Origin: Sphingorhabdus_B arenilitoris
GTDB lineage: Bacteria; Pseudomonadota; Alphaproteobacteria; Sphingomonadales; Sphingomonadaceae
Assembly (NCBI RefSeq): GCF_042651485.1
Contig: NZ_JBHSDH010000010.1
Coordinates: 62,001 to 126,000 of the forward strand
Length of the DNA: 64,000 nt
Reading direction: 5' to 3'
Shown piece by piece: positions 52,714 to 61,202 of the stretch. Under the pieces are notes generated by a model, which ran no database searches, had not been told where the DNA came from, and saw only the letters and a list, made by a program, of their open reading frames with translations. Position numbers and translations under genes: made by a program. Position 1 is the stretch's first letter. Each line of letters opens with the position of its first letter.

Positions 52714-53556
52714 CTATTCTTCAATATCAAAATAAAATCTCTGATCATCGCCATCATCCAATTCAATTGCTTTGCCGCCGATCCGAGCGAATAAGTCGGC
52801 CAAAGTCGGTGCCAACACACGGCGATGATCTTCATCTGGGCCGATAACAATGATCTGGCCGATATTCCCCTGATCGGTTGGGTCAAGGTCAATGGCATAA
52901 GCATTCCCGCCGCCATCCTTTGCAATGGGAATCCATTTCAGGTTGGCATATTGTTTGCGAACGCCGCCATTGGTGTCGGCCGATACATGATCGTCAAAAT
53001 CATCGAGCTCTTCTTGGCTGCTTTGTTCAATGATGACCCGCCAATTATCCCATTCCTTTTTTGCGTCACCCAATGTCAGGAATTCGTAATTTCCAAACAG
53101 ATTGCCCACAAAATGCCCTTCCGGAAGCGTCAGCGGAAGTTCGATTTTGTTGGGACCGCCATCAACATAAGTGACTAGGAAGGGTGATTTTTGACCATTG
53201 GCTATTTTATATAAAGCCCGCATTTCTTCGGGCATGATTAAGCCTAAATCCTTTTCAAATTCCGCAATCTCATCGTCGCTTGCTGGCGGATTCAACTGAT
53301 CTACGATGCGAATCCGGCTTTCGGCAAACCGAACAAATGCGGCCGCCAAAGAGCGGCCCAGCGGCGTATCGGGAAGCGTCATCTGCCAAGTTGCTCTATC
53401 CGGTGCGGCGTCAGGTTGGGGCTTGTGCCCATCAGACATGGCCTGCGGCGTGTGGGGCGATGCGTCTTGGCCCTTCGCCTGATTTTTGTTTGCCATGATC
53501 GCAATCGCAATCAGCGCGCCAATAACAAGAGCAACCGTCAATAACATAGACCTCAC
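52714..53556 (-). CDS. membrane-anchored SMI1/KNR4-family protein
   Basis: 280 residues with an N-terminal helix (MLLTVALVIGALIAIAIMAN) and a Ser/Pro/Gln linker. The SMI1/KNR4 domain starts near 88: PASDDEIAEFEKDLGLIMPEEMRALYKIANG, then NLFGNYEFLTLGDAKKEWDNW and KWIPIAKDGGGNAYAIDLDP. Such domains are common in immunity proteins of polymorphic toxin systems, but no toxin gene is adjacent and this copy has a membrane anchor. It overlaps the 46-residue ORF upstream by 4 bp. Confidence 0.78.
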   Translation of the reverse strand: MRSMLLTVALVIGALIAIAIMANKNQAKGQDASPHTPQAMSDGHKPQPDAAPDRATWQMTLPDTPLGRSLAAAFVRFAESRIRIVDQLNPPASDDEIAEFEKDLGLIMPEEMRALYKIANGQKSPFLVTYVDGGPNKIELPLTLPEGHFVGNLFGNYEFLTLGDAKKEWDNWRVIIEQSSQEELDDFDDHVSADTNGGVRKQYANLKWIPIAKDGGGNAYAIDLDPTDQGNIGQIIVIGPDEDHRRVLAPTLADLFARIGGKAIELDDGDDQRFYFDIEE

Positions 53557-53693
53557 TCCGCAGCCTCAGTTGTCACGGCCCCCGCCTCTTGAAGAAGTTT
53601 GCGCGCCCATTTCATGCACAATGCGGGTTTTTCAGAATCCCACGCTCTATCTAAATAGCTCCAAACGCGATCTCGTTTTACATCTGTCAGCAT
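53553..53693 (-). CDS. small hypothetical protein (46 aa) between ispG and the SMI1/KNR4 gene
   Basis: Starts at ATG 53693, overlapping the ispG stop by one base (TGATG), and ends in TGA at 53553, overlapping the next ATG by four. The product begins MLTDVKRDRVWSYLDRAW, continues DSEKPALCMKWARKLLQ and ends EAGAVTTEAAE; it would be a short amphipathic, mainly helical protein with one Cys. Overlaps at both ends are strong evidence for a translated gene in the operon. I know no family; it could be a helper of one neighbour. Confidence 0.65.
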   Translation of the reverse strand: MLTDVKRDRVWSYLDRAWDSEKPALCMKWARKLLQEAGAVTTEAAE

Positions 53694-54844
53694 CAAGCCG
53701 CCACCCCGTGGCTATCGTCCGCGCTCAAACTTTCGCCTGCTTCAATCGACGCGGCTTTGGCCTCGACCAATTTTACGATGTGCGCGACCATATCGGCGTC
53801 TTCGACATGGTGATCGGTTACGCCCGACAGATACACCATATGCTTGCCATTGCCGCCGCCGGTGATGCCAATGTCGGTTTCGCGCGCTTCGCCGGGGCCG
53901 TTGACGACGCAGCCCAATACGGACAGCGAGAGCGGCGTTTTGATATGGCTGAGTGCGTCTTCTAATTTTTGCACGGTGCGGATCACGTCAAAGCCCTGGC
54001 GCGCGCATGATGGACACGACACAACACGGACACCGCGGGTGCGTAGCCCCAAGGATTTCAGGATTTCATAGCCCACGCGCACTTCTTCCTCGGGTTCGGC
54101 AGACAGGCTGACGCGAATAGTGTCGCCGATGCCCGCCCACAGCAAATTGCCCATGCCGATAGAGGATTTGACCGTCCCGCCGATCAAGCCGCCCGCCTCG
54201 GTAATGCCCAAATGCAAAGGACAATCCACCGCGTCGGCAAGCCCCATATAGGCGGCGACCGCGAGGAACACGTCCGACGCCTTCACCGCGACTTTATATT
54301 CATGGAAATCATGGTCCTGCAGCAGCTTGATATGATCGAGCGCGCTTTCGATCAGCGCCTCTGGGCAGGGCTCGCCATATTTTTCGAGCAGGTCTTTTTC
54401 AAGGGAACCGGCGTTCACACCAATACGGATTGCGCAGCCATTGGCCTTGGCCGCATCGACGACTTCCTTGACGCGCGCCGCGCTGCCGATATTGCCGGGG
54501 TTGATACGCAGGCAGGCCGCGCCCGCCTCGGCGGCTTCGATCCCGCGTTTATAGTGGAAATGGATATCCGCGACGATCGGCACATTGGCGGCGCGCACAA
54601 TCTGTTTCAGCGCGGCGGTGCTTTCCACATCGGGGCAGGACACGCGGATGATATCGACGCCCGCATCCTCACACCGGCGGATTTGATCCACGGTCGCCTT
54701 CACATCGCTGGTCAGCGTATTGGTCATGGTTTGCACGCTGATCGGTGCGTCGCCGCCGACGGGGACGTTGCCCACCATGATCTGGCGAGAGCTACGGCGG
54801 GCGATGTCGCGCCAAGGGCGCAAACCGGGATTATGATCGGACAT
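53693..54844 (-). CDS. ispG: 4-hydroxy-3-methylbut-2-en-1-yl diphosphate synthase
   Basis: Iron-sulfur enzyme of the MEP isoprenoid pathway. 383 residues from ATG 54844 (MSDHNPGLRPWRDIARR); the frame runs upstream to 54934 without homology. Conserved VGGDAPISVQTMTNT, CLRINPGNIG, the cluster motif CPSCARQGFDVI and GCVVNGPGEARETDIGITGG. Start of a four-gene run: ispG, the 46-residue ORF, SMI1/KNR4 protein, thioredoxin-fold protein. Confidence 0.96.
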   Translation of the reverse strand: MSDHNPGLRPWRDIARRSSRQIMVGNVPVGGDAPISVQTMTNTLTSDVKATVDQIRRCEDAGVDIIRVSCPDVESTAALKQIVRAANVPIVADIHFHYKRGIEAAEAGAACLRINPGNIGSAARVKEVVDAAKANGCAIRIGVNAGSLEKDLLEKYGEPCPEALIESALDHIKLLQDHDFHEYKVAVKASDVFLAVAAYMGLADAVDCPLHLGITEAGGLIGGTVKSSIGMGNLLWAGIGDTIRVSLSAEPEEEVRVGYEILKSLGLRTRGVRVVSCPSCARQGFDVIRTVQKLEDALSHIKTPLSLSVLGCVVNGPGEARETDIGITGGGNGKHMVYLSGVTDHHVEDADMVAHIVKLVEAKAASIEAGESLSADDSHGVAA

Positions 54845-55020
54845 AGGGGGGATATAATCCGAAGGGAGGCAAAGGGCAATTGCGGCTTTTGCGGAAAATC
54901 GATGTAATTTTTTTGGATAAATCGTGCAGGGCATTGGGCAAAGTCCCCATACTTACGCAAGCTTTAACGATATTTTCTCTTTTCCATGCCAAGCATTGCG
55001 CAAATTTTTGACGAGCTGAC

Positions 55021-56208
55021 ATGAGCCATATTGCCGAAAATCTGGGCACGCCGCCGCCCCGCCATTATGGCCTTGATTGGCTGCGCATTGCCGCATTTGC
55101 GATATTGATCGGTTATCATTCGCTGTTGCCCTATGCCCCGCATCAATGGGTAGTCAGCAGTGATCGGGTCTCACCTTGGCTCGCTTATGTCACCGAGGCG
55201 ATCAGTCCATGGCGACTCGAAGTTCTGTTTCTCGTGTCAGGTTATGCAACGCAGGCCATGTTGTCGCGGCAAAGGGATATCGCGGCCTTCGCATGGGTGC
55301 GGAGCCGCCGTTTGTTGATCCCCTTGCTGTTTGGCGTGGCGGTAATAGTGCCACCACAAAGCTGGACGGCATTGACGCTAGCCGGGGAATATCACCGCGA
55401 TTATGTGACGTTTTGGACGCAGGATTATTTCCGCTTTTCCTCCACAACCGGGCTGTTCCTTCCGCAATGGCAGCATTTATGGTTTCTTGGTTATTTATTC
55501 TATTACACGTTGCTGTTTCTGCTTTACGTACGGCTATTCCGGTTGCCGCGTTGGCCGTCACTGCTGAACCGGCGCTATATGCTGCTGATTCTTCCTGCTG
55601 CATTCATTGCCATCGCCCGTGTCGGTTTTGCGTCCATCTACGGGGAGGAAAATCATTTCTTCGATGATTGGCAATCCTATCTGCATTATTGCTTGCCCTT
55701 TATGCTCGGCGTGATGCTGGCCCGGATACCGCAGCTTTGGGAAGTCGTGGCGGCCAATATGCTTGCCGCCTTTGCGCTCGGCATCGCGGCCTATCTGACC
55801 GCCATCAGCATTGAAATGATACAGCCTGACCCAAAAAATTGGAGCACCGCGATTTCCGCATTATTTTATATGAGTGATAGCATCATCGCATGGTCTATCA
55901 TGCTGGGCATGGTGGGTTTGGCAAATCGTATTTTCAATCGCGACCATCGTTGGCGCTTGCCTTTGTCTCGAGCTATATTTCCCGCTTATATCCTGCATCA
56001 AACTGTCATTGTCCTACTCGCCAGCGTCTTTATCGGCAGCAGCATTCCGGCGTTGCTCCAATGGCTAATCATCATTGCCGTAACCACGATTTGCTGCGCG
56101 TTGGCCTATCTATTGGGTAAACTGATTCCGGCGGTGGGGTTGGTGATCGGGATGGAACGCAGCGTTCCTGCAAAGCCATCGGCGGCGATCATACCTGCGC
56201 CAAATTAA
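55021..56208 (+). CDS. acyltransferase-3 family membrane protein
   Basis: 395 residues, about ten hydrophobic helices. YGLDWLRIAAFAILIGYHS (16-34) carries the early DWLR...H arrangement of acyltransferase-3/OpgC proteins, with ISPWRLEVLFLVSGYATQAM after it. These enzymes O-acylate cell-surface sugars or peptidoglycan, or succinylate glucans. It lies 20 kb from the polysaccharide island, so a connection is only possible. Divergent from ispG across a short gap. Confidence 0.82.
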   Translation: MSHIAENLGTPPPRHYGLDWLRIAAFAILIGYHSLLPYAPHQWVVSSDRVSPWLAYVTEAISPWRLEVLFLVSGYATQAMLSRQRDIAAFAWVRSRRLLIPLLFGVAVIVPPQSWTALTLAGEYHRDYVTFWTQDYFRFSSTTGLFLPQWQHLWFLGYLFYYTLLFLLYVRLFRLPRWPSLLNRRYMLLILPAAFIAIARVGFASIYGEENHFFDDWQSYLHYCLPFMLGVMLARIPQLWEVVAANMLAAFALGIAAYLTAISIEMIQPDPKNWSTAISALFYMSDSIIAWSIMLGMVGLANRIFNRDHRWRLPLSRAIFPAYILHQTVIVLLASVFIGSSIPALLQWLIIIAVTTICCALAYLLGKLIPAVGLVIGMERSVPAKPSAAIIPAPN

Positions 56209-56422
56209 CCTTCCCAAATCTTACGGGTTCGGTCTATCGCAGTGTGTATAAAAGTTTAGATATGACAGGAGCGAACCAAATGTCCGCAACATTCCACCTT
56301 AATGGGCCGTTATGCTGCTCGCCCGTCTTGCAATGGTTGTAACGGACCTGGAGGCGCAGTGCGCTGGCAGCCATGACTGCACAGCGTCCAGGTCGCCATT
56401 TACGGCGATGAGGATGAACCGC

Positions 56423-57271
56423 ATGTCCATCCGCATCCTGCCGCTGCTCCTCGCGCTGATCGCCGTTAATCCCGCGCCCGCGCTCGCATGGGGTGAATAT
56501 GGGCATGAAACCATCGCTGATATTGCCAGCATCAACGCCTCCCCCAAAGCGCGGACGGAGATGCAGCGTTTATTCCGTGCCCAGCGCCTGCTCGGCACGC
56601 CCGCCTGCGCGCTCGGCAATATCCGCGATGCCAGCGTGTGGCCCGATTGCGTGCGGCGCGACCGCGTCCGGTGGGGCTATACCGCGCCTTGGCATTATCA
56701 AAATGTGAATATCTGCAAAGCCTTTGACCTGTCCCCCTGCCGCGATGGCAATTGCGTATCGGCCCAGATTGACCGCAATTTCGCGTTGTTAAAAGACCGC
56801 AGCTTGCCCGATCATGTCCGGCTGGAGGCGCTGGCTTTCCTTGTCCATTTTACCGGCGACCTGCACCAACCGCTGCATGCGGGCGACCGGGCCGACCGGG
56901 GCGGCAATGATGTGAAGGCCAATTATGGCATCATCCCCGGGGCCAACCTGCATTGGATATGGGACAGCCATCTGGCTGAACGCCCGATCAGCGCCGCCCC
57001 CGCAATCATCCGCCGTTACAACGCCGACGAACGCGCCGCAATGGCGGGCGGCACAGCAGAAGATTGGAGCCGCGAGGCATGGGCGATCAGCCGCGATGAC
57101 GCCTATGCCCGCGCGCTTGACCGCGACCCATGCGAAGGCGACCAAAGCCCGCCTGCGGCTCCCGTCACCATCGATGAAGCCGACATGGAATCCAGCCGCG
57201 ACGCGCTCCGCCTCCAAATCCAACGCGCCGGATTAAGGCTGGCAAGGCTGCTGGATGAGGCGCTGGGGTGA
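56423..57271 (+). CDS. S1/P1-type nuclease
   Basis: Secreted zinc-dependent single-strand nuclease or 3'-nucleotidase. Signal peptide from ATG 56423 (MSIRILPLLLALIAVNPAPALA), after which the mature protein would start WGEYGH: Trp1 and His6, the N-terminal zinc ligands of the P1 family. Further ligands appear in HFTGDLHQPLHAGDRADRGG and LHWIWDSHL. GAGG precedes the ATG at a reasonable distance; two ATG codons upstream (56408, 56414) are less favoured. 282 residues, usual size. Confidence 0.9.
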   Translation: MSIRILPLLLALIAVNPAPALAWGEYGHETIADIASINASPKARTEMQRLFRAQRLLGTPACALGNIRDASVWPDCVRRDRVRWGYTAPWHYQNVNICKAFDLSPCRDGNCVSAQIDRNFALLKDRSLPDHVRLEALAFLVHFTGDLHQPLHAGDRADRGGNDVKANYGIIPGANLHWIWDSHLAERPISAAPAIIRRYNADERAAMAGGTAEDWSREAWAISRDDAYARALDRDPCEGDQSPPAAPVTIDEADMESSRDALRLQIQRAGLRLARLLDEALG

Positions 57272-57554
57272 GGGTGAACGAAAGCCGAATTTATAATTTG
57301 TTGCAGAAACGCTTACCCTGTTAAATTGATCACATTTGGCTCATATTCACCTGCATACGCATCCAGATAAATTCGGCCTTAATGTCTGTCGCGCTGGTTC
57401 CATATTGTCCTCGCTCTGCTCGGTCGTCTGCAACTCCCCCCATCACCGCTTAGCTGTGTGGTGCCCGGCGTAGCGCCGCTCGTCACCACCGTTAAAGCCG
57501 TGCGACCGTCAGCGGCAACCAATCTTCAAAACGCGGACGACTTCCGAAATATGC
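57272..57554. other. intergenic region with widely spaced inverted repeat
   Basis: 283 bp without a supported gene. GCCGAATTTAT (57284-57294) recurs as an exact inverted copy, ATAAATTCGGC (57367-57377), 72 bp apart. No flanking target duplication was seen, so a small inserted element is possible but unproven. Confidence 0.4.
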
Positions 57555-58160
57555 CTAATCCGCCTCGCGCAACAAAGCTGCGACCTCTTCATCATTCCAT
57601 TCAAGACCGCCCTGTACCCGCCAAACCTCTTTGCCACCGCTGTCGTATAATATCGTCGTGGGCAGGGATATGCCCTGATAATGGGACAGCAGCATGTTGT
57701 CTGTGTCCGTATAGGGTTCCAGATTTTTGATGCCGCTTTGTTCAAAAAATGCGCGCACCGGGGCCCTGCCCTCTAAATCCTGGCTCACTGCGATAACGGA
57801 CATATTGCCCGCCTCTATTTCCGCCAGCGCGTCGATCGTTGGCATTTCGGCTTTGCACGGCGCGCACCATGTCGCCCAGATATTGACCAGCAATGGCCGG
57901 CCGGCAAAGTCGGACAGGGTCACGTCCCGCCCGTCTGCGCCAGTGAAACTGCCGCTCGGCGCGGCGCTTCCGTGATGGGCATAGCTCAGCACGGCGGTCA
58001 TGCCGCTCGCGCTTTCCAATGTAATATCGGCTTTTGCGTCGCCGGACGCTGCGCTATTGCTGGCTGCCGTCTTTTCTTGCCCTTGCGGCTCAGACCTTTT
58101 ATCGCAACCGGCAAGCATGACCGCCGGTAGCGCAAGGAGTAATATCATTAACAGTCGCAT
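57555..58160 (-). CDS. TlpA-like thioredoxin lipoprotein
   Basis: 201 residues from ATG 58160 (MRLLMILLLALPAVMLAGC, with lipobox LAGC); the frame runs further back only through argH antisense. Linker, then a TlpA/ResA-type domain: VTLSDFAGRPLLVNIWATWC with the active site WCAPCKAEMP, then MSVIAVSQDLEGRAPV and LPTTILYDSGGKEVWRVQG. Periplasmic thiol-disulfide reductase, typically for cytochrome c maturation or oxidative-stress repair. Divergent from argH with a 31-bp gap. Confidence 0.88.
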   Translation of the reverse strand: MRLLMILLLALPAVMLAGCDKRSEPQGQEKTAASNSAASGDAKADITLESASGMTAVLSYAHHGSAAPSGSFTGADGRDVTLSDFAGRPLLVNIWATWCAPCKAEMPTIDALAEIEAGNMSVIAVSQDLEGRAPVRAFFEQSGIKNLEPYTDTDNMLLSHYQGISLPTTILYDSGGKEVWRVQGGLEWNDEEVAALLREAD

Positions 58161-58191
58161 ATCAGATTCCAATGCCAAAAAGGGCAACCAG

Positions 58192-59562
58192 ATGTGGGGC
58201 GGACGTTTTGCCGAAGGCCCCGCCGCCGTTATGGCAGAGATAAATGCCTCTATCCCATTCGACAAGCGGCTTTGGCGGCAGGATATTCGCGGGTCAATCG
58301 CCCATGCCGAAATGCTCGGCAAAACTGGCATCATTGATCGGCCCGACGCCGATAGGATCACCGCCGGATTGAAACAGATTGAGGCGGAATATGCAGCCGA
58401 AGGCGTGCCTGTTAACCTGGCGCTTGAAGATATTCATATGACGATCGAAGCGCGGCTGACCGAAATTATCGGTCCCGTTGCGGGCCGTCTGCATACGGCT
58501 CGTTCGCGCAATGATCAGGTTGCAACCGCTTTTCGCCTGTGGACGCGCGATGCCGTAACCGAGGTTTTGGGAGCTGTATCAGAATTGCAACAGGCCTTGA
58601 TCGCCCGCGCCGAAGAACATACTGACACGATATTGCCCGGCTTCACGCATTTGCAGGTCGCACAGCCGATTAGTCTGGGCCATCACCTGCTCGCCTATTA
58701 CGAAATGTTCAGCCGCGATGTCAGCCGTCTGCACCAGTGTAATCAGCGCAATGATGAATGCCCGCTGGGCAGCGCGGCTCTGGCGGGCACGGGTTTTGCC
58801 AATGACCGCGACATGACGGCAAAGGCACTGGGTTTTGACCGGCCTACCTCCAATTCAATGGACAGCGTTTCGGACCGCGATTTCGCGCTGGATTATTTGA
58901 TGGCGGCATCGCAAATCGCGCTGCATCTATCGCGGTTGGCCGAAGAAATTATCATCTGGGCATCGCAGCCGTTTGGATTTGTTAAACTGTCCGATGCCTG
59001 GTCCACGGGCAGCTCCATCATGCCGCAAAAACGCAACCCTGATGCGGCCGAGCTGGTGCGCGGTCATGCAGGGCGCATTACCGGATGTCTGAATGCGTTG
59101 ATGATGATGATGAAGGGCCTGCCGCTGGCCTATTCCAAAGATATGCAAAATGACAAGCCGCCGGTGTTTGAGGCGCATGACCTACTAGGCCTGTGCCTGA
59201 CCGCGATGACCGGCATGGTGGAAAGCATGACATTCAATCCAGAAAAAATGCGCGCGGCGGCCGATAGCGGTTTTTCGACCGCCACCGACCTTGCCGATTG
59301 GTTGGTTCGGGAGGCCGGTATTCCATTTCGCGAGGCGCATCATATCACGGGCGCAGCGGTCAAGCTGTGTGAAGAACGCAGTTGCGGGCTTGCCGATTTA
59401 ACCGCAAAGGATATAATCGCAATCGACGAAAGGGTGGCAGGTTATGATTTGCCGGACCTGAGTGTTGAGGGATCGGTGGCCAGTCGTACCAGCTATGGCG
59501 GAACCGCGCCGGAACAGGTAAGGCAGCAAATCATGCTCATAAAACAGACGAATCGGTTATGA
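58192..59562 (+). CDS. argH: argininosuccinate lyase
   Basis: Last step of arginine synthesis. 456 residues from ATG 58192 (MWGGRFAEGPAAVMAEINAS), with AAGGG as ribosome-binding sequence 7 bp upstream. Conserved HTARSRNDQVAT-type segment, GFTHLQVAQPISLGHHL, the fumarase-family signature GSSIMPQKRNPDAAELVRG and the SRTSYGGTAPEQV end. Overlaps the following lipoprotein gene by 4 bp. Confidence 0.96.
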   Translation: MWGGRFAEGPAAVMAEINASIPFDKRLWRQDIRGSIAHAEMLGKTGIIDRPDADRITAGLKQIEAEYAAEGVPVNLALEDIHMTIEARLTEIIGPVAGRLHTARSRNDQVATAFRLWTRDAVTEVLGAVSELQQALIARAEEHTDTILPGFTHLQVAQPISLGHHLLAYYEMFSRDVSRLHQCNQRNDECPLGSAALAGTGFANDRDMTAKALGFDRPTSNSMDSVSDRDFALDYLMAASQIALHLSRLAEEIIIWASQPFGFVKLSDAWSTGSSIMPQKRNPDAAELVRGHAGRITGCLNALMMMMKGLPLAYSKDMQNDKPPVFEAHDLLGLCLTAMTGMVESMTFNPEKMRAAADSGFSTATDLADWLVREAGIPFREAHHITGAAVKLCEERSCGLADLTAKDIIAIDERVAGYDLPDLSVEGSVASRTSYGGTAPEQVRQQIMLIKQTNRL

Positions 59563-59918
59563 AACTCGCCTTACCCCTAACGCCCCGGCTGTGCGCTTTT
59601 GCTGCTTTATTGGTTCTTGCCGGTTGCGGAAAATATGGCGAATTGGAACCGCAGCCCGGTTCGAAATCGCTACCCGTAGCCTATGGCCAAGAAAAGGCTG
59701 AAACGCCCGATGAGCTTTTGACCCCGTCACCGCAGGCGCGGCCAGGCCGCAGCGCAGAAATACTCAGCCGGTCGCAACGGCGCGAAGATGATCCGTTTGA
59801 TTTACCGCCCGGCAGCGAACCGGAAGTAGACGGGCCGAGCGCAGGTGATACAGCGGAACCCAAAGAAACAGTTGCGCAGCCCGGCTCTGAAGATGAACCC
59901 AAATACAAAACCCCATAA
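59559..59918 (+). CDS. small lipoprotein between argH and lysA
   Basis: 119 residues: signal LCAFAALLVLAGC with lipobox LAGC, mature N-terminus GKYGELEPQPGSKSLPVAYG, then a low-complexity Pro/Glu/Asp/Ser tail. The GKYG.L..P.G start resembles YifL/LptM-type lipoproteins (GC-G-L), a small helper of lipopolysaccharide transport, which is often encoded near lysA/dapF genes. The similarity is short, so I leave it unnamed. Translationally coupled to argH by 4-bp overlap. Confidence 0.7.
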   Translation: MKLALPLTPRLCAFAALLVLAGCGKYGELEPQPGSKSLPVAYGQEKAETPDELLTPSPQARPGRSAEILSRSQRREDDPFDLPPGSEPEVDGPSAGDTAEPKETVAQPGSEDEPKYKTP

Positions 59919-59934
59919 TCAGTAAGCGAACCCG

Positions 59935-61197
59935 ATGGATCATTTTGAATTGAAAAATGGCGTGCTCCACGCCGAAGATGTGCCCTTGCCCAAAATAGCC
60001 GAAGCGGTGGAAACGCCCGTCTATGTCTATTCGCGCGCAACCTTTGTCCGGCACGCACGGGTGTTTAAGGACGCGCTGTCTAAACTCGACAATCCGCATA
60101 TTGCTTTCGCGATAAAAGCCAATCCGAACCTCGCCGTGCTGCGTATTTTGGCGCGTGAGGGTTACGGCGCCGATGTGGTCTCAGCAGGAGAGCTTGACCG
60201 TGCTTTGGCTGCGGGCATGAAAGCGGAGGATATTGTTTTTTCCGGCGTGGGCAAAACCATGCAGGAAATGGCCCATGCGCTGGAACAGGGGATAGGCCAG
60301 TTTAATGTGGAATCGGAAGAAGAAGGTATCGAGCTATCCACCGTTGCCAAGCGGGTGGGAAAAACCGCCCATATTGCGCTGCGCATCAATCCCGATGTGG
60401 ATGCAGGCACCCATGCCAAAATTTCAACCGGTAAAGCAGAGAATAAATTTGGCGTGGCTTTTGACAAGGCCAAGGGCATTTATGTCCGGCTCGCGGCCCT
60501 GCCCGGCCTCAATGTGCGCGGCATTGCGCTACATATCGGCAGCCAGCTGACCAGCCTTGCCCCGCTCGAGGCGGCCTTTGTTAAGGTCGGCACCCTGATT
60601 GCCGATATTCGTAGCAGCGGCGCAGCGCTCACCCATGTCGATTTGGGCGGCGGATTGGGCGTCACTTACAGCGGCGATGACAATCCGCCCAGCCCCGCCG
60701 ATTATGGCGATATGGTCGCGAGGGTGACGCGGGATTGGGGCGTCCGCTTGATGTTCGAACCGGGACGAGTGATTGCCGGTAATGCGGGAATATTGGTCAC
60801 TCAGGTGATCCGCGTCAAACCGGGCGGCGGCAACGTTCCTTTTGTGGTTGTCGACGCCGCCATGAATGATCTGGCGCGTCCAGCCATGTATGATGCCTAT
60901 CATGAATTTGTTGCGGTTGAACCCAATGGTCAGCGGATGACCGCACATATTGTCGGCCCTGTCTGCGAAACAGGAGACACATTTGCCATGCACCGCGAAA
61001 CCGACGAATTTGTGGCTGGCGACCTTGCCATTTTCCGCACGGCGGGTGCCTATGGCGCGACGATGGCAAGCACCTATAATAGCCGCGGCCTCGTGCCCGA
61101 GGTTCTGGTCGATGGCGACCGGTTTGCGGTTGTGGCGGAACGGATTAAGCCTGCAACCATATTGGCGGCAGAGCATGTGCCGGATTGGCTGGACTGA
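59935..61197 (+). CDS. lysA: diaminopimelate decarboxylase
   Basis: PLP enzyme that makes lysine from meso-DAP. 420 residues. YVYSRATFVRHARVF with an early strand, FAIKANPNLAVLRIL with the PLP-binding Lys, GAHLH-type glycine segments (ALHIGSQLTSLAPLEA), DLGGGLGVTYSG, FEPGRVIAGNAG and the second-domain GPVCETGDTFA with the catalytic Cys. Starts 16 bp after the lipoprotein gene. Confidence 0.96.
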   Translation: MDHFELKNGVLHAEDVPLPKIAEAVETPVYVYSRATFVRHARVFKDALSKLDNPHIAFAIKANPNLAVLRILAREGYGADVVSAGELDRALAAGMKAEDIVFSGVGKTMQEMAHALEQGIGQFNVESEEEGIELSTVAKRVGKTAHIALRINPDVDAGTHAKISTGKAENKFGVAFDKAKGIYVRLAALPGLNVRGIALHIGSQLTSLAPLEAAFVKVGTLIADIRSSGAALTHVDLGGGLGVTYSGDDNPPSPADYGDMVARVTRDWGVRLMFEPGRVIAGNAGILVTQVIRVKPGGGNVPFVVVDAAMNDLARPAMYDAYHEFVAVEPNGQRMTAHIVGPVCETGDTFAMHRETDEFVAGDLAIFRTAGAYGATMASTYNSRGLVPEVLVDGDRFAVVAERIKPATILAAEHVPDWLD

Positions 61198-61202
61198 CCC
61201 AG

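Noticed and set aside
52714..53556. SMI1/KNR4 gene as the immunity half of a toxin system
   Set aside because: Neighbours are ispG, a 46-residue ORF and a thioredoxin-fold gene; none looks like a toxin.
57458..57730. 90-codon plus-strand frame overlapping the TlpA-like gene
   Set aside because: Mostly antisense to a well-supported thioredoxin-domain gene and without recognisable features.
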